From positions 1,302,001-1,366,000 of the forward strand of contig NZ_JAHUZF010000006.1 in assembly GCF_019218295.1 (NCBI RefSeq): DNA of 64,000 nt. Direction: 5' to 3'. The stretch is from Maritimibacter sp. DP1N21-5 (GTDB taxonomy: Bacteria; Pseudomonadota; Alphaproteobacteria; Rhodobacterales; Rhodobacteraceae). Below are positions 55,723 through 64,000 of the stretch, piece after piece (position 1 is the stretch's first letter; each line of letters begins with the position of its first letter). The notes under the pieces are model-generated. The model was not told the origin of the DNA, did no database searches, and worked only from the letters and a program-made list of their open reading frames with translations. A program made the position numbers and the translations under genes.

Positions 55723-56541
55723 TCAATCCTCCGAGTTCTGACCACCGAACATGTGGTTCATGGTCACGGAAGGATGGGCGCAACCCGCCTCGCCCACCAC
55801 CTTTGCGGGCACACCGGCCACGGTCGTCGCCGGCGGAACATCGGCCAGCACGACCGAGCCCGCGGCGATGCGCGAGCAGCAGCCCACGCGAATGTTGCCC
55901 AGCACCTTGGCCCCGGCCCCGATCAGGACTTCGTCCTCGATCTTGGGATGCCGGTCCTCTTCTTCCTTGCCGGTGCCGCCCAGCGTGACCGAGTGCAGCA
56001 TCGAGACGTTGTTCCCCACGACGGCGGTCTCACCGATCACGATGGAATGCGCGTGGTCGATCATGATGCCCTTGCCGATTCGCGCTGCGGGGTGAATGTC
56101 GATGCCATACACCTCGGAGCAACGCATCTGCAGGAAATAGGCGAGGTCGTGACGCCCCTGTTCCCAGAGCCAATGCGCGAGGCGGTATGCCTGCATGCCC
56201 TGGAACCCTTTGAAATAGAGCATGGGCTGGAGGAAGCGGTGGGTCGCGGGGTCACGCTCCATCACGGCCGAGAGGTCGGCACGCGCGGCCTCGACCAACT
56301 CGGGCGACACCGCATAGGCTTCGTTCGCGACTTCGCGCAGCACCATCATCGACATTTCGTTCGACGACAGCTTCGCCGCGATCCGGTAGGACAACGCCTT
56401 TTCCAGCGACTTGTGGTGCAGGATACAGGCGTGGATCAACCCGCCCATGAGCGGCTCGTGCGCCACGGCCTCATGCGCTTCCGAAATGATCTGGTCCCAG
56501 ACGGGGTCGACGACACGGGGTTTCGGGTTCCGTTCGGCCAT
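55723..56541 (-). CDS. cysE: Serine O-acetyltransferase
   Basis: Acetylates serine with acetyl-CoA, the committed step of cysteine synthesis. The 272-residue protein has the N-terminal helical domain (to about 140) and a left-handed beta-helix of hexapeptide repeats with the catalytic DIHPAARIGKGIMIDHAHSIVIGETAVVG region near 150-180 and the C-terminal tail that usually binds the cysteine synthase CysK. The ATG at 56541 has GGAGG five bases upstream; longer in-frame starts were rejected. It lies 109 bp after GTA g15, on the same strand. My recollection is that cysE also follows g15 in Rhodobacter capsulatus. Confidence 0.96.
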   Translation of the reverse strand: MAERNPKPRVVDPVWDQIISEAHEAVAHEPLMGGLIHACILHHKSLEKALSYRIAAKLSSNEMSMMVLREVANEAYAVSPELVEAARADLSAVMERDPATHRFLQPMLYFKGFQGMQAYRLAHWLWEQGRHDLAYFLQMRCSEVYGIDIHPAARIGKGIMIDHAHSIVIGETAVVGNNVSMLHSVTLGGTGKEEEDRHPKIEDEVLIGAGAKVLGNIRVGCCSRIAAGSVVLADVPPATTVAGVPAKVVGEAGCAHPSVTMNHMFGGQNSED

Positions 56542-56650
56542 GGGGGCCTCCATCCTTATTGCATCTTGGGTATATGGCAGGTCCTGCGCAGAATCCAAAT
56601 GCAAAGCCGTGATCTTCGTCCTCACGGCCCGGAATGAAGGCCCCCGACCG

Positions 56651-59600
56651 TCATGCCACGTCTATGCGGGTGCCGGGCCCGGGTCCGAAGCTCATGGAGA
56701 GCTGCGACACCTCGACCGAAAAGGCGGTGCTCACACCATCCGCCAGTCGGTCCGGTTGCGTATAGGTCCAGCCGGGCGTACCGACCGTCGCCTCGCGCCG
56801 CAGCGCGCCGCCCGCGAAGACCTTGACGAGATACTGCTCCGCATCCTCGCCCAGCGGCACCTCCACCCCTTCCCAGCTGTCGCCGTCGATCCGCGTGCGC
56901 CGGATCCAGCGCAGGGTCAGGTCGCTTCCGGACCAGACCGCCGACAGGTGCGCGGGCGCATAGGGCCGCAGGCCGACGCCGGCGATGGTCTGAACCTCGT
57001 GGACGTAACTCTCGTCGTCGAGGCTCTGGCTCGCGGGTCCGGTGCGGTAGTGCCGTTCAAGCCCCCGTTCCGACCGCGCCAGCGCCAGTTGCTTCACACT
57101 CTTGTCGAGAAAGACGACGGTCGCCCCGACCTCCCACTGAGGCGGGATGAAGGCGTCGCTCCCCGCCTGACCGCGCAGCCGGCCACGCAACTCATAAAGG
57201 TTTTCACCGATCAGCTCGGCATGGGCGAACTGGAATACCTCCCATCCATCAGGGCCTCCAAGTCCGATGGCCGCGACGTTGGAACCGTTGAGCATTGCCG
57301 CCTCGCCCGAGGACGATACCGCGCCTTGGGTCAGCCGCACGCGCAATGCCGGACCGTTGTCGATGACGCCGGGTCGGGCATAGGGCAAGACGCTCTCGGT
57401 GATCCCGACGCGCGCAGGAGCACCGAATACCGTGTTGAGCCGATAGCCGTCGTCGGAGACCGACGAGAAGACCGCGACCGGACCGGGCCAGGGATCGGCG
57501 GCGATGGCCATATGCGGGCGATGCGGCTGTTCGGTCCCCTTCAGAAGCGGCAGATCGAGCCAGATCGGCAGAACCGGGATGACGGGCGTGAAGGCGGTGG
57601 GCGCCACCTCTGCATCCACGCCTTCGGAGGGCTCGAAGATGCCGGGCTCCACCCGCACTGCCTGAACGATCTGGACGCCAGCCTGTTCGATACGGTCGAG
57701 CCGAAAGTGCTCGGTGCCCCCAGGCGTATCGATCGACACCACGTCCCCCGCGCGGTGGCCCAGCGCCGAGGGCGGCACGGCGAACCGTGCGGTATCCCGC
57801 GACACCCGGGACTGGGCGAGCCAGCGTTCCGTCATCGCGCTCGCCTCGACCTGTGTCAGGACCAGCGGCAGGTCAGTAGACGACACGCCGACGACGGGGT
57901 CGTCCGCGAAACGGGCCTCGGCGGCACGGATCTGGTAGTCACCGAACGCCTCCGTATAGTTCAGCCGCACACGGCCCACCATTTCTGCCTCGGGCGCCCG
58001 GGTGAACTCGAGGTCGCCCTCCACCTCTCCCGAAACCGCCAGCGTCTCGGGGGTGATCTCGCCATCTGGGTCGCCATAGCGTGAAAAGAACTCTATCCGC
58101 CCGTCGCGTTCGGCCGCCTCGAACCCATAGGCGAGCATGAGGGGTTGTAGCGCCGCGCGCGCATCCGACACCTCGTTCACGGCATAGCCATGGACAATGC
58201 CATAAAGCCGCTTGGTATCGAAATCTCGCAGTCCCGAGCGCAGGCAGATCTCTTCCACCACGCTCGCAAGACTCCGCGACGTGGCGCGACCGTTGAGCCA
58301 ATGGCCCTTGGCATAGTTCTCCCAATCCCCCCAGAGCTTCCGGTTCTGGGGAAACCACGGAAACGGCCGCGCGTCCCAGGCCCAGACATGGGCGCGGCTC
58401 ATATCCACCATCTGCACCTGCGTTGCCGGGTGGGTCGGGTTGTTTGCCGGGTCCTCCCAGAATTCGCGCATCGCGCGCAGGTATTGCATCTGGATGACAT
58501 CGTCGCGAAAGCCGTTGGAATAACGGGGCAGCGCGCTCTCGGAGCTCTTGGCGTCGAGGAACTTGTTGGGTTCGTTCGTCGCCTTGTCGACCGCCGCACA
58601 ACCCATTTCCGTGAACCAGATTGGCTTCATTCCCGGCTGCCAGTCGGTCGAAGTCGCGACCTTGACCCCGCCCTGCCGCTCGAAATGCGGGTTCTCCCAC
58701 CACGACCTTATGTCCTTGTAGCGAAACACCCAGTCCTCGCCGTAGGCGCCATCGGTGATCGGCGTGCGCAGCTGGATCGCGCGGGCACCGGGCGCGTGGT
58801 AATACCAGTCGTATCCCTCGCCCCCCAGGATATTGGCCTTGAGATAGTCGGGATTGTATATCGACCCCCAATGCGCATCCGTATGGTCGGGACAGTCGCG
58901 CCAGTCCGACAGAGGCATGTAGTTGTCGATTCCGACGAAGTCGATGTTCTCGTCGCACCAGAGCGGATCGAGGTGGAAGTGCACGTCGCCCGATCCGTCC
59001 TGCGGGTGGTAGCCGAAGTATTCCGACCAGTCGGCGGCATAAGAGACCTTGGTCTTCGGGCCGAGGATCGCCTTCACGTCCGCGGCCAGCGTGCGCAGCG
59101 CCGCGACCGCCGGGAATGTGCCCGAGGCCCCACGGATCGTCGTCAGCCCGCGCATCTCCGACCCGATGAGGAAGGCATCGACCCCACCGGCGGCTTTGCA
59201 CAGATGGGCATAGTGGAGGATAAACCGGCGGTAGCTCCATTGTGCGGGGCCGCTGAAGCTCACCCCTTGGGGCGTTTCCACGAACTGAGCGCGACCTGCG
59301 GTGCCGAAGAAGCCCGCAACCTCGGAACTCGCAGCCGCGGTTCCGTCCGGCGAGCCAGCCCGCCCCGGTGCGATCGAACTCGTGATCCGGCCCCGCCAGG
59401 GCAGCGCGGGTTGCCCGGGATCGTCGGAATAGGGGTTGGGCAGGCTGTTGTCCGCAAGCTGCTCCATCAGGATGAAGGGATAGAAGGTCACGGCCTTCCC
59501 GCGGGCCCGAAGCCGCTTGATCGCCTGTATCACGGCATTGTCCGATGGCGTGCCCCCATAGACGGCCTTGTCGTCCAGTTTCGGCACCAGCGCCGCCTCG

Positions 59601-60577
59601 GACCGGGTCAGACCCGACACCGACCATGGCATTTCCAGACCGTCGGAGGCCTTCTGATCCACGCGTGGCACAATCTTGCAGGAGCCCGCGCGCAAATCGG
59701 TGCCGAACCAGCTCACCACGAGGGAAACCGCCTCTAGGTTCGGCAGTTCCTCGTCCATCTGGGCGACCGAGACCGCGAAATCGGTGCCGGGCAGCGGCGC
59801 GTTCTGGTTCACGGGCGTCTTCTTCCCCGGGCCGCCGCCAAAATGCACACGTTGTGTCGCCAGCGCGTATTCCCCCGTGCCCGGGATGAGCGCCACGGCC
59901 CGCGTGCCACGCGCGGTATCCCTGCGCTGGTCAGGCTGTTCGGGGCGGAACACCTCGAAATTCAGGACCGGCACCCGGTTGTTCCAGCGTGTGAGGTCGA
60001 GGTTCTCGATCACCACATAGGCAGTGCCGCGAAAGGCCGGCGCGGAACCTGCGCCCATTCGGGCCGAAATCGCAGGGTCCGGAAGCTGTTCTTCGTCGCC
60101 CCGGTAGACGCGCATCGCGATACTGTCGGCACGGATCTCTTCGCCATCGGCCCAGATCCGCCCGACATGCGTGATCTCGCCCTCGCAGAGCGCGATGGCG
60201 AGGGTCAGGCTGTAGCTGTATTCGGTGAGGGTCGACTGGCTGCGCTGCGAGGCGCCCTTGCCCGATCCCTGTTCTTCCTGATCCGAGATCGTGCGGTGTT
60301 CGCGCACCTTGTCCGCCCAGATGACCTGCCCGCCGACGCGAAACCGTCCGTAGATCCGGGGGATCGCAGCACCTTCGGAGACCCCGGTGATGCGCAGACG
60401 GTCGACCCGGCCGGTTTCGACCGCCTCCGACCCTTCGCCCATCAGGCGGTTGTCGATGGCCCGTCCGATGATCGCGCCGACCGCGCGACCGATGACAACG
60501 GAAGAGGTGCCCAGAAGCGAGCCGCCGATGGACGAGCCGATGGCGGCCCCGGCCGCGGACAGAACAATGGTAGCCAT
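56651..60577 (-). CDS. GTA tail tip protein (gp15-like, TIM-barrel domain)
   Basis: Largest protein of the gene transfer agent, 1308 residues, forming the tail tip ('megatron') that contacts the recipient cell. The N-terminus is glycine/alanine-rich and hydrophobic (about 1-45). A TIM-barrel, glycoside-hydrolase-like domain spans about 445-745, with VSYAADWSEYFGYHPQDG, IDFVGIDNYMPLSDWRDC and PIWFTEMGCAA. Further baseplate-like domains follow (about 750-1308), with NYTEAFGDYQIRAAEARFADDPVVG. The gene is uninterrupted, which suggests a functional GTA. It is preceded by the peptidase gene, with only 3 bp between them. Confidence 0.92.
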   Translation of the reverse strand: MATIVLSAAGAAIGSSIGGSLLGTSSVVIGRAVGAIIGRAIDNRLMGEGSEAVETGRVDRLRITGVSEGAAIPRIYGRFRVGGQVIWADKVREHRTISDQEEQGSGKGASQRSQSTLTEYSYSLTLAIALCEGEITHVGRIWADGEEIRADSIAMRVYRGDEEQLPDPAISARMGAGSAPAFRGTAYVVIENLDLTRWNNRVPVLNFEVFRPEQPDQRRDTARGTRAVALIPGTGEYALATQRVHFGGGPGKKTPVNQNAPLPGTDFAVSVAQMDEELPNLEAVSLVVSWFGTDLRAGSCKIVPRVDQKASDGLEMPWSVSGLTRSEAALVPKLDDKAVYGGTPSDNAVIQAIKRLRARGKAVTFYPFILMEQLADNSLPNPYSDDPGQPALPWRGRITSSIAPGRAGSPDGTAAASSEVAGFFGTAGRAQFVETPQGVSFSGPAQWSYRRFILHYAHLCKAAGGVDAFLIGSEMRGLTTIRGASGTFPAVAALRTLAADVKAILGPKTKVSYAADWSEYFGYHPQDGSGDVHFHLDPLWCDENIDFVGIDNYMPLSDWRDCPDHTDAHWGSIYNPDYLKANILGGEGYDWYYHAPGARAIQLRTPITDGAYGEDWVFRYKDIRSWWENPHFERQGGVKVATSTDWQPGMKPIWFTEMGCAAVDKATNEPNKFLDAKSSESALPRYSNGFRDDVIQMQYLRAMREFWEDPANNPTHPATQVQMVDMSRAHVWAWDARPFPWFPQNRKLWGDWENYAKGHWLNGRATSRSLASVVEEICLRSGLRDFDTKRLYGIVHGYAVNEVSDARAALQPLMLAYGFEAAERDGRIEFFSRYGDPDGEITPETLAVSGEVEGDLEFTRAPEAEMVGRVRLNYTEAFGDYQIRAAEARFADDPVVGVSSTDLPLVLTQVEASAMTERWLAQSRVSRDTARFAVPPSALGHRAGDVVSIDTPGGTEHFRLDRIEQAGVQIVQAVRVEPGIFEPSEGVDAEVAPTAFTPVIPVLPIWLDLPLLKGTEQPHRPHMAIAADPWPGPVAVFSSVSDDGYRLNTVFGAPARVGITESVLPYARPGVIDNGPALRVRLTQGAVSSSGEAAMLNGSNVAAIGLGGPDGWEVFQFAHAELIGENLYELRGRLRGQAGSDAFIPPQWEVGATVVFLDKSVKQLALARSERGLERHYRTGPASQSLDDESYVHEVQTIAGVGLRPYAPAHLSAVWSGSDLTLRWIRRTRIDGDSWEGVEVPLGEDAEQYLVKVFAGGALRREATVGTPGWTYTQPDRLADGVSTAFSVEVSQLSMSFGPGPGTRIDVA

Positions 60578-60580
60578 GGC

Positions 60581-61042
60581 TTAGTCTTTCTGATTGGGCG
60601 TGAACGTTGCTTGGTTCGGAAAGCGGAAGTAACCGACCGCACGGCGCTGCCACGGAAGGGAAAACGGGCTTTCGACGACGCCATGCCCCGTGTAGGCGTG
60701 AATGAACGTGGGCGCAGAGCCGACTTCGGCCACGACGCCCAGATGCTTGGCCACCGCGCTGTCGCGCATCCGAAGAAGCACGATGTCACCAGGCTGCGGG
60801 GCACCATTCGCCGGATCGAGGTAGAGCCCCGCCCCGCGCATCAGCGCCTCGTCACGGGCCGCTTCCGACCAGTCGGGTGTATAGGCGGGCAGCGTCACCG
60901 GTTCGTCCCCGACGACCGCCCGCCAGATCCCGCGCACGAGGCCCAGGCAATCCGCCCCCGCGCCACGGCATGACGCCTGATGGACATAGGGCGTGCCAAG
61001 CCACGACCGCGCTTCGGCCACGATATCCGTCGGCCCGCTCAT
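60581..61042 (-). CDS. GTA NlpC/P60-type cell-wall peptidase (gp14-like)
   Basis: A 153-residue NlpC/P60 peptidase in the tail tip, thought to cut recipient peptidoglycan during DNA entry. The active Cys is in GAGADCLGLVRGIWRAVVG near residue 32, and the catalytic His in DSAVAKHLGVVAEVG near 99. The C-terminus ends GYFRFPNQATF. Its start overlaps the g13 stop by 4 bp. Confidence 0.92.
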   Translation of the reverse strand: MSGPTDIVAEARSWLGTPYVHQASCRGAGADCLGLVRGIWRAVVGDEPVTLPAYTPDWSEAARDEALMRGAGLYLDPANGAPQPGDIVLLRMRDSAVAKHLGVVAEVGSAPTFIHAYTGHGVVESPFSLPWQRRAVGYFRFPNQATFTPNQKD

Positions 61043-61926
61043 TTCGCGTCGCTCGTGGTGTCTGTGGTGGTCCCACGCACTGGCACAGACAAGAGCCGGT
61101 CCTCGCCGGGAATGGAGGGGAAGCCCCGGAAGTTGAGGATATTGTCGAACTTGGCCTTGCAGGTGCCCGGTTGCTTGTCGCAGCCCGCGACGATGCGCAC
61201 CCGGTCGCCAGGCACAATCGCCGCGCGCAACTCCTGCCAGAGCGCCACGTCGCGCCCCACCGCACCCCTTCGGTCGTTCTTGATGACGCCGGTCAGCCCC
61301 TCGGCCGCCCCCGACAACACACGCAAAATGCCGCGCTCATACCAGCGATCCTGCGGGTCCTGCGTGGCCGAGAGCACCAGCTTCGTGCCGTGGTCGACGC
61401 TCACGACCTCGGCGTCATCCGTGAACCCGATCTGGCCGACATCGAAGCGGCATTTGCCATCGCCAAGAACCGCCGAGCAGCTCTTCTGGTAGACGCGCCC
61501 CTGCGGCTGGTTGAGCACCTCGGCCAGACCCAGAAGCTCTGCTCGAAAGGCACCCCCCGAGCGCGTGATCTCGCCCAAATGGCCACGAAACAACATCATC
61601 CGCTCGCTCACATCCGCCCAGTTGACGAGCCAAACTTCGACCTCGGCGCCGTCGAAACGCCCGGCACGGATATCGGCCTCGGTCACCGAGACATCCGACA
61701 ACGCACCCAGCGCTTCGGTATTGTCGATGGACAGGCCCGTCGTCTGCAGGAAGGCCCGGGCAGAGAGTCCCGTATCGGCCCGGTAGGTCAGATCGTCGAA
61801 GGTCAGATCCCCGTCATGATCGGTGAACCCCCGGCTCCAGCCATCGCGTCGCGTCAGCCTCCAGCAGCGCGCGAGCGTGGTGATCCCGCTCGCCAGATGA
61901 TCGAGAAGTGCCTGAGAAACCGTCAT
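61039..61926 (-). CDS. GTA tail hub protein (gp13-like, DUF2163)
   Basis: A 295-residue baseplate hub protein. The N-terminal DUF2163 region begins LASGITTLARCWRLTRRDG, with GFTDHDGDLTFDDLTYRADTG. Four cysteines that could hold an iron-sulfur cluster, as reported for the RcGTA hub, are in YQKSCSAVLGDGKCRFDVG and IVAGCDKQPGTCKAKFDN. The gene shares one base with the g12 stop (TGATG-type junction) and overlaps g14 by 4 bp. Confidence 0.9.
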   Translation of the reverse strand: MTVSQALLDHLASGITTLARCWRLTRRDGWSRGFTDHDGDLTFDDLTYRADTGLSARAFLQTTGLSIDNTEALGALSDVSVTEADIRAGRFDGAEVEVWLVNWADVSERMMLFRGHLGEITRSGGAFRAELLGLAEVLNQPQGRVYQKSCSAVLGDGKCRFDVGQIGFTDDAEVVSVDHGTKLVLSATQDPQDRWYERGILRVLSGAAEGLTGVIKNDRRGAVGRDVALWQELRAAIVPGDRVRIVAGCDKQPGTCKAKFDNILNFRGFPSIPGEDRLLSVPVRGTTTDTTSDAK

Positions 61927-62558
61927 CAGATACGCACCTCTACCACCGGAACGCTCGGCACCTCTCCCGCCTGGAAGCTCGCGACCGACGTCTGGATGCG
62001 GTCCGTATCAAAGCGCACCGGCACGTCGAACTCGAACCCCGCGGTAATAATGGCGCCCTGCGCCGGGGCGTCCTTGAAGATCACCTCGCCGGTCGATGTA
62101 TCCACGTCGAAGTCAATGGTCTCGATTTGCGGATCGCCCTGGATCGCGACGCGCAGGCTGCCTTCGACTGGTTTACGGATCGGCCTCACATAGGAAAATG
62201 TCCCGCTCTCGTAAGTCTTCTGGACCTTGTAGACCCTCGTGATCCCGTCGCCGTCGCCCAGCTTCTGATCCATGTAATCCGGCGTCGCGGAAGGCACGCA
62301 GGATTTGAAATCCGACCAGTCCTTCCAGCGAAACCCGAAGAGCTGCCCGCGCCGCGCCTCGAAGAAGGCGATCATCACCTCGACATCGTCGAGCGAGCGC
62401 ATTCCCAGCCCCGCATCATAGCGCCGCAGCGAATGCTGCCAGGGCGTGTTGCGCTCCTCGAACCCGTTGGCAAGCGTCACGACCTCGGTGCGCCGTTCCG
62501 GGCCACCGATGGAGCCGAAGCTCAATGTCGGCGGAAAGCGTATCTCGTGGAACTTCAT
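61926..62558 (-). CDS. GTA distal tail protein (gp12-like, DUF2460)
   Basis: A 210-residue distal tail protein that closes the tail tube. It begins MKFHEIRFPPTLSFGSIGGPERRTEVVTL-like and contains RRYDAGLGMRSLDDVEVMIAFFEARRGQLFGFRWKDWSDFKS, the DUF2460/TIGR02217 signature. Length is usual. It lies 10 bp after g11 and is coupled to g13. Confidence 0.92.
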   Translation of the reverse strand: MKFHEIRFPPTLSFGSIGGPERRTEVVTLANGFEERNTPWQHSLRRYDAGLGMRSLDDVEVMIAFFEARRGQLFGFRWKDWSDFKSCVPSATPDYMDQKLGDGDGITRVYKVQKTYESGTFSYVRPIRKPVEGSLRVAIQGDPQIETIDFDVDTSTGEVIFKDAPAQGAIITAGFEFDVPVRFDTDRIQTSVASFQAGEVPSVPVVEVRI

Positions 62559-62568
62559 CTACCTCTCC

Positions 62569-63228
62569 TCAGGAATAGCGCCGACCGCGCCCGAGCACCC
62601 GATTCACCTGCGCGGCGATCTGGCCCTGCGACCGGCGGAAGCTCTCGGCGTCCGGCGTCTGGATGTTCATGACGACATTGACCGTGCGCCCGCCCGAGGC
62701 CTGCACCCCGAGCCGCCCATCGGCCCCGCGCGCAAGCGGCATGATCGCCTCCGGCCCAGCCTCGCCCATCAGCCCCAGGCCGCCTCGCATCGGGAAGGTG
62801 ACCGGGCCATTTACGACGCCGCCATTTGCGAAAGGCATCACCCGGCCCTGGGAAAACGCGCCGCCCTTTGCGAAGGGGACGAAGGCGTTCATCACGGAAC
62901 CCAGCCCCTGGCCAAGGATACCGCCCAAGCCCGAGGTCAGCGGGCTCACCGCCGCGTCGTAGACCGTGTCGAGCATCGACTGACCGAGGCTCTTCAGCGC
63001 ATCCTGCACGTTCATCGAGCCATACACGAGCCCGTCGAGCGACTTGCGCAGACCGCTCGTCATACCCGAGGACAGGGTTGACACGTCGTCGTTGATGTCC
63101 ACAAAGACCGCACCCACCCGCTCCAGCTCCATCTTGAACCCGGCGGCGAGCGCCGTGGCCCCCTGAAGCGATCCCTCGAGTGCTGCGACCTGATCGTCGA
63201 AGTCCTCGATCCCCTGTATCTCCGCCAT
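62569..63228 (-). CDS. GTA tape measure protein (gp11-like)
   Basis: A 219-residue tape measure protein that sets tail length; short, in keeping with the short GTA tail. It has an N-terminal coiled region (about 1-60), then LVYGSMNVQDALKSLGQSMLDTVYDAAVSPLTSGLG and glycine-rich AFVPFAKGGAFSQGRVMPFANGGVVNGPVTFPM, MGEAGPEAIMPLARG. This GG-repeat and MGEAGPEAIMPL are tail-measure hallmarks. The ATG at 63228 shares a base with the preceding stop; AGGAGAC lies upstream. Confidence 0.9.
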   Translation of the reverse strand: MAEIQGIEDFDDQVAALEGSLQGATALAAGFKMELERVGAVFVDINDDVSTLSSGMTSGLRKSLDGLVYGSMNVQDALKSLGQSMLDTVYDAAVSPLTSGLGGILGQGLGSVMNAFVPFAKGGAFSQGRVMPFANGGVVNGPVTFPMRGGLGLMGEAGPEAIMPLARGADGRLGVQASGGRTVNVVMNIQTPDAESFRRSQGQIAAQVNRVLGRGRRYS

Positions 63229-63437
63229 CAAACGTCTCCTTGATTGTCGTCACGCGCGCGATCAGGAAAGGCCCGCGCCAGATCCTCGAGCCGCGCCCGA
63301 TTAAGCGGCCCTTGCCCACCCTCGCGCCCCAAAAGCAGCGTGAGTTCGGCCGGCGTCAGCGCCCAGAATTCATGGGGGCGCAGACCAAGCCCCCGAATCC
63401 CCAGCCGCATGAGGCCGGTCCAGTCGAACCGGCTCAC
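63228..63437 (-). CDS. GTA tail assembly chaperone (rcc01693-type, g10.1-like)
   Basis: Small 69-residue protein in the position of the second tail-assembly chaperone ORF. It reads SRFDWTGLMRLGIRGLGLRP, then EFWALTPAELTLLLG. This PxEFWALTPAEL motif is typical of the rcc01693/Phage_TAC_6 family. It overlaps the g10-like gene by 4 bp and the tape measure gene by one base, so the expression of the three is coupled. Confidence 0.88.
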   Translation of the reverse strand: MSRFDWTGLMRLGIRGLGLRPHEFWALTPAELTLLLGREGGQGPLNRARLEDLARAFPDRARDDNQGDV

Positions 63438-63751
63438 TCACCGCTCTCCGGCAGAGAAAAGGCCCGCACGATCAGCTGCCCGGCCGCCTTGGCCGCCTGC
63501 ATCGGTCCGCCCTCGATCTCGGCTTTGCCCAGATCCACGGGGGCGCTGCCTCCGCCGCGCAGCCCCGCAACCAGCACGGCGGCCACGTCACGCGCCGCAA
63601 ACCGCCCGCTCTCGAACCGCTCGACCAGCGCGACAAGGCTGTCAGTGCCCAGCGCCGCCTCAAGCTCGACCAACGCGCCGAGCGTGAGTTTCAGCACCCG
63701 TGCCTCGCCGTCGATCACGAGCGCCACTTCCCCCGTCCACGGATTACCCAT
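63434..63751 (-). CDS. GTA tail assembly chaperone (gp10-like)
   Basis: A 105-residue protein matching the GTA_gp10/Phage_TAC_11 family: NPWTGEVALVIDGEARVLKLTLGALVELEAALG, then LVERFESGRFAARDVAAVLVAGLRGGG. It probably coats the tape measure protein during tail assembly. It starts 2 bp after the major tail protein gene ends. Confidence 0.9.
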   Translation of the reverse strand: MGNPWTGEVALVIDGEARVLKLTLGALVELEAALGTDSLVALVERFESGRFAARDVAAVLVAGLRGGGSAPVDLGKAEIEGGPMQAAKAAGQLIVRAFSLPESGE

Positions 63752-63753
63752 GC

Positions 63754-64000
63754 TCAGAGCGCCGTGAACGAAAGCTGCCCAGCAGAGGCGAGCGACATCT
63801 CGTAAGACGCCTCGCCGTTGTAGGTGCCCGCGTATTCGATCGCGGTGATCATGAAGGCGCCTTCGATTACGCCGAAATCCGGCACGATGACCTGAAAGTC
63901 CGGCACTTCGCCGTCGAAGAAGATCTGACGCGCACGCTCGTCCGTGGCCTCGTCCTTGAAGATGCCCGAGCCCGAGATAGAGGCGCTCTTCACACCCGCG
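63754..64000 (-). CDS. GTA major tail protein (gp9-like, TP901-1 family), N-terminus outside window
   Basis: The last 82 codons of the tail tube protein; the frame runs open through the window edge, so no start is claimed. Visible sequence includes VKSASISGSGIFKDEATDERARQIFF, VPDFQVIVPDFGVIEGAFMITAIEYAG and YEMSLASAGQLSFTAL, typical of the major tail protein of GTAs and TP901-1-like phages. Head, portal and terminase genes would lie beyond the right edge. Confidence 0.9.
   Translation of the reverse strand, partial: AGVKSASISGSGIFKDEATDERARQIFFDGEVPDFQVIVPDFGVIEGAFMITAIEYAGTYNGEASYEMSLASAGQLSFTAL

Noticed and set aside
56411..60973. Long plus-strand ORFs opposite the GTA tip gene
   Set aside because: They are shadows of the 1308-codon minus-strand gene, which has clear GTA gp15 domains.

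Overview
The window is GC-rich (roughly two thirds G+C by eye) and looks like the chromosome of an alphaproteobacterium of the Rhodobacteraceae, probably the Roseobacter group. Supporting signs are the block fabD-fabG-acpP-fabF-mltG, a pdhA-pdhB-pdhC operon whose E1 beta subunit carries its own lipoyl domain, a ccmABCDG operon, and at the right edge the tail half of a gene transfer agent (GTA) cluster next to cysE, in the order known from Rhodobacter capsulatus. No rRNA, tRNA, insertion sequence, integrase or CRISPR array was seen. Gene boundaries follow start-codon, ribosome-binding-site and family-length reasoning; family names come from recognised motifs, not from searches.

Layout. 1-7.5 kb: comEC (partial) diverges from gltX-gltA; then a PpiD-like periplasmic folding factor and trpE. 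7.5-17.5 kb, mostly minus strand: an SMP-30-like periplasmic protein, the cytochrome c maturation operon (Mth938-like gene, ccmA, ccmB, ccmC, ccmD, ccmG), mltG, and type II fatty-acid synthesis genes fabF, acpP, fabG, fabD. 17.8-19.1 kb: rpsF-rpsR-rplI. 19.2-24.9 kb: a SulP transporter without STAS domain, a cytochrome P450, a lytic transglycosylase lipoprotein and a VWA/MoxR-ATPase pair.

25.1-31.0 kb is the main accessory block: five tightly coupled genes (three related glycosyltransferases, one of them fused to a degenerate sulfotransferase-like domain, one sulfotransferase and one FkbM methyltransferase) that look like a glycan-building and decorating cassette with no export gene beside it. 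31.3-44.5 kb: pyrC, pyrE, dnaB, a PIN/NYN-type nuclease overlapping dnaB, purB, two small secreted proteins that share a cysteine motif, a lone fliG, an EamA transporter, a DUF1223 protein, acnA and an acidic protein.

44.6-56.5 kb: small membrane peptides, two cyclophilins, pgk, class I aldolase, an AidB-like acyl-CoA dehydrogenase, a DivIC/FtsB protein, pdhA-pdhB-pdhC, an AhpD-like protein, two 22-residue membrane peptides and cysE. 56.65-64.0 kb: GTA genes g15 to g9 (minus strand, g9 cut by the window edge), all apparently intact.

The noncoding parts hold several clean rho-independent terminators, a DnaA box upstream of dnaB, a perfect 14-bp palindrome upstream of pdhA, an EcfG-like promoter in front of one tiny membrane peptide, and a scattered family of composite intergenic repeats (an AT-rich box followed by GC-rich hairpins) at gene ends. 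Central metabolism genes (gltA, acnA, pgk, fba, pdhABC) are spread through the window in separate operons.
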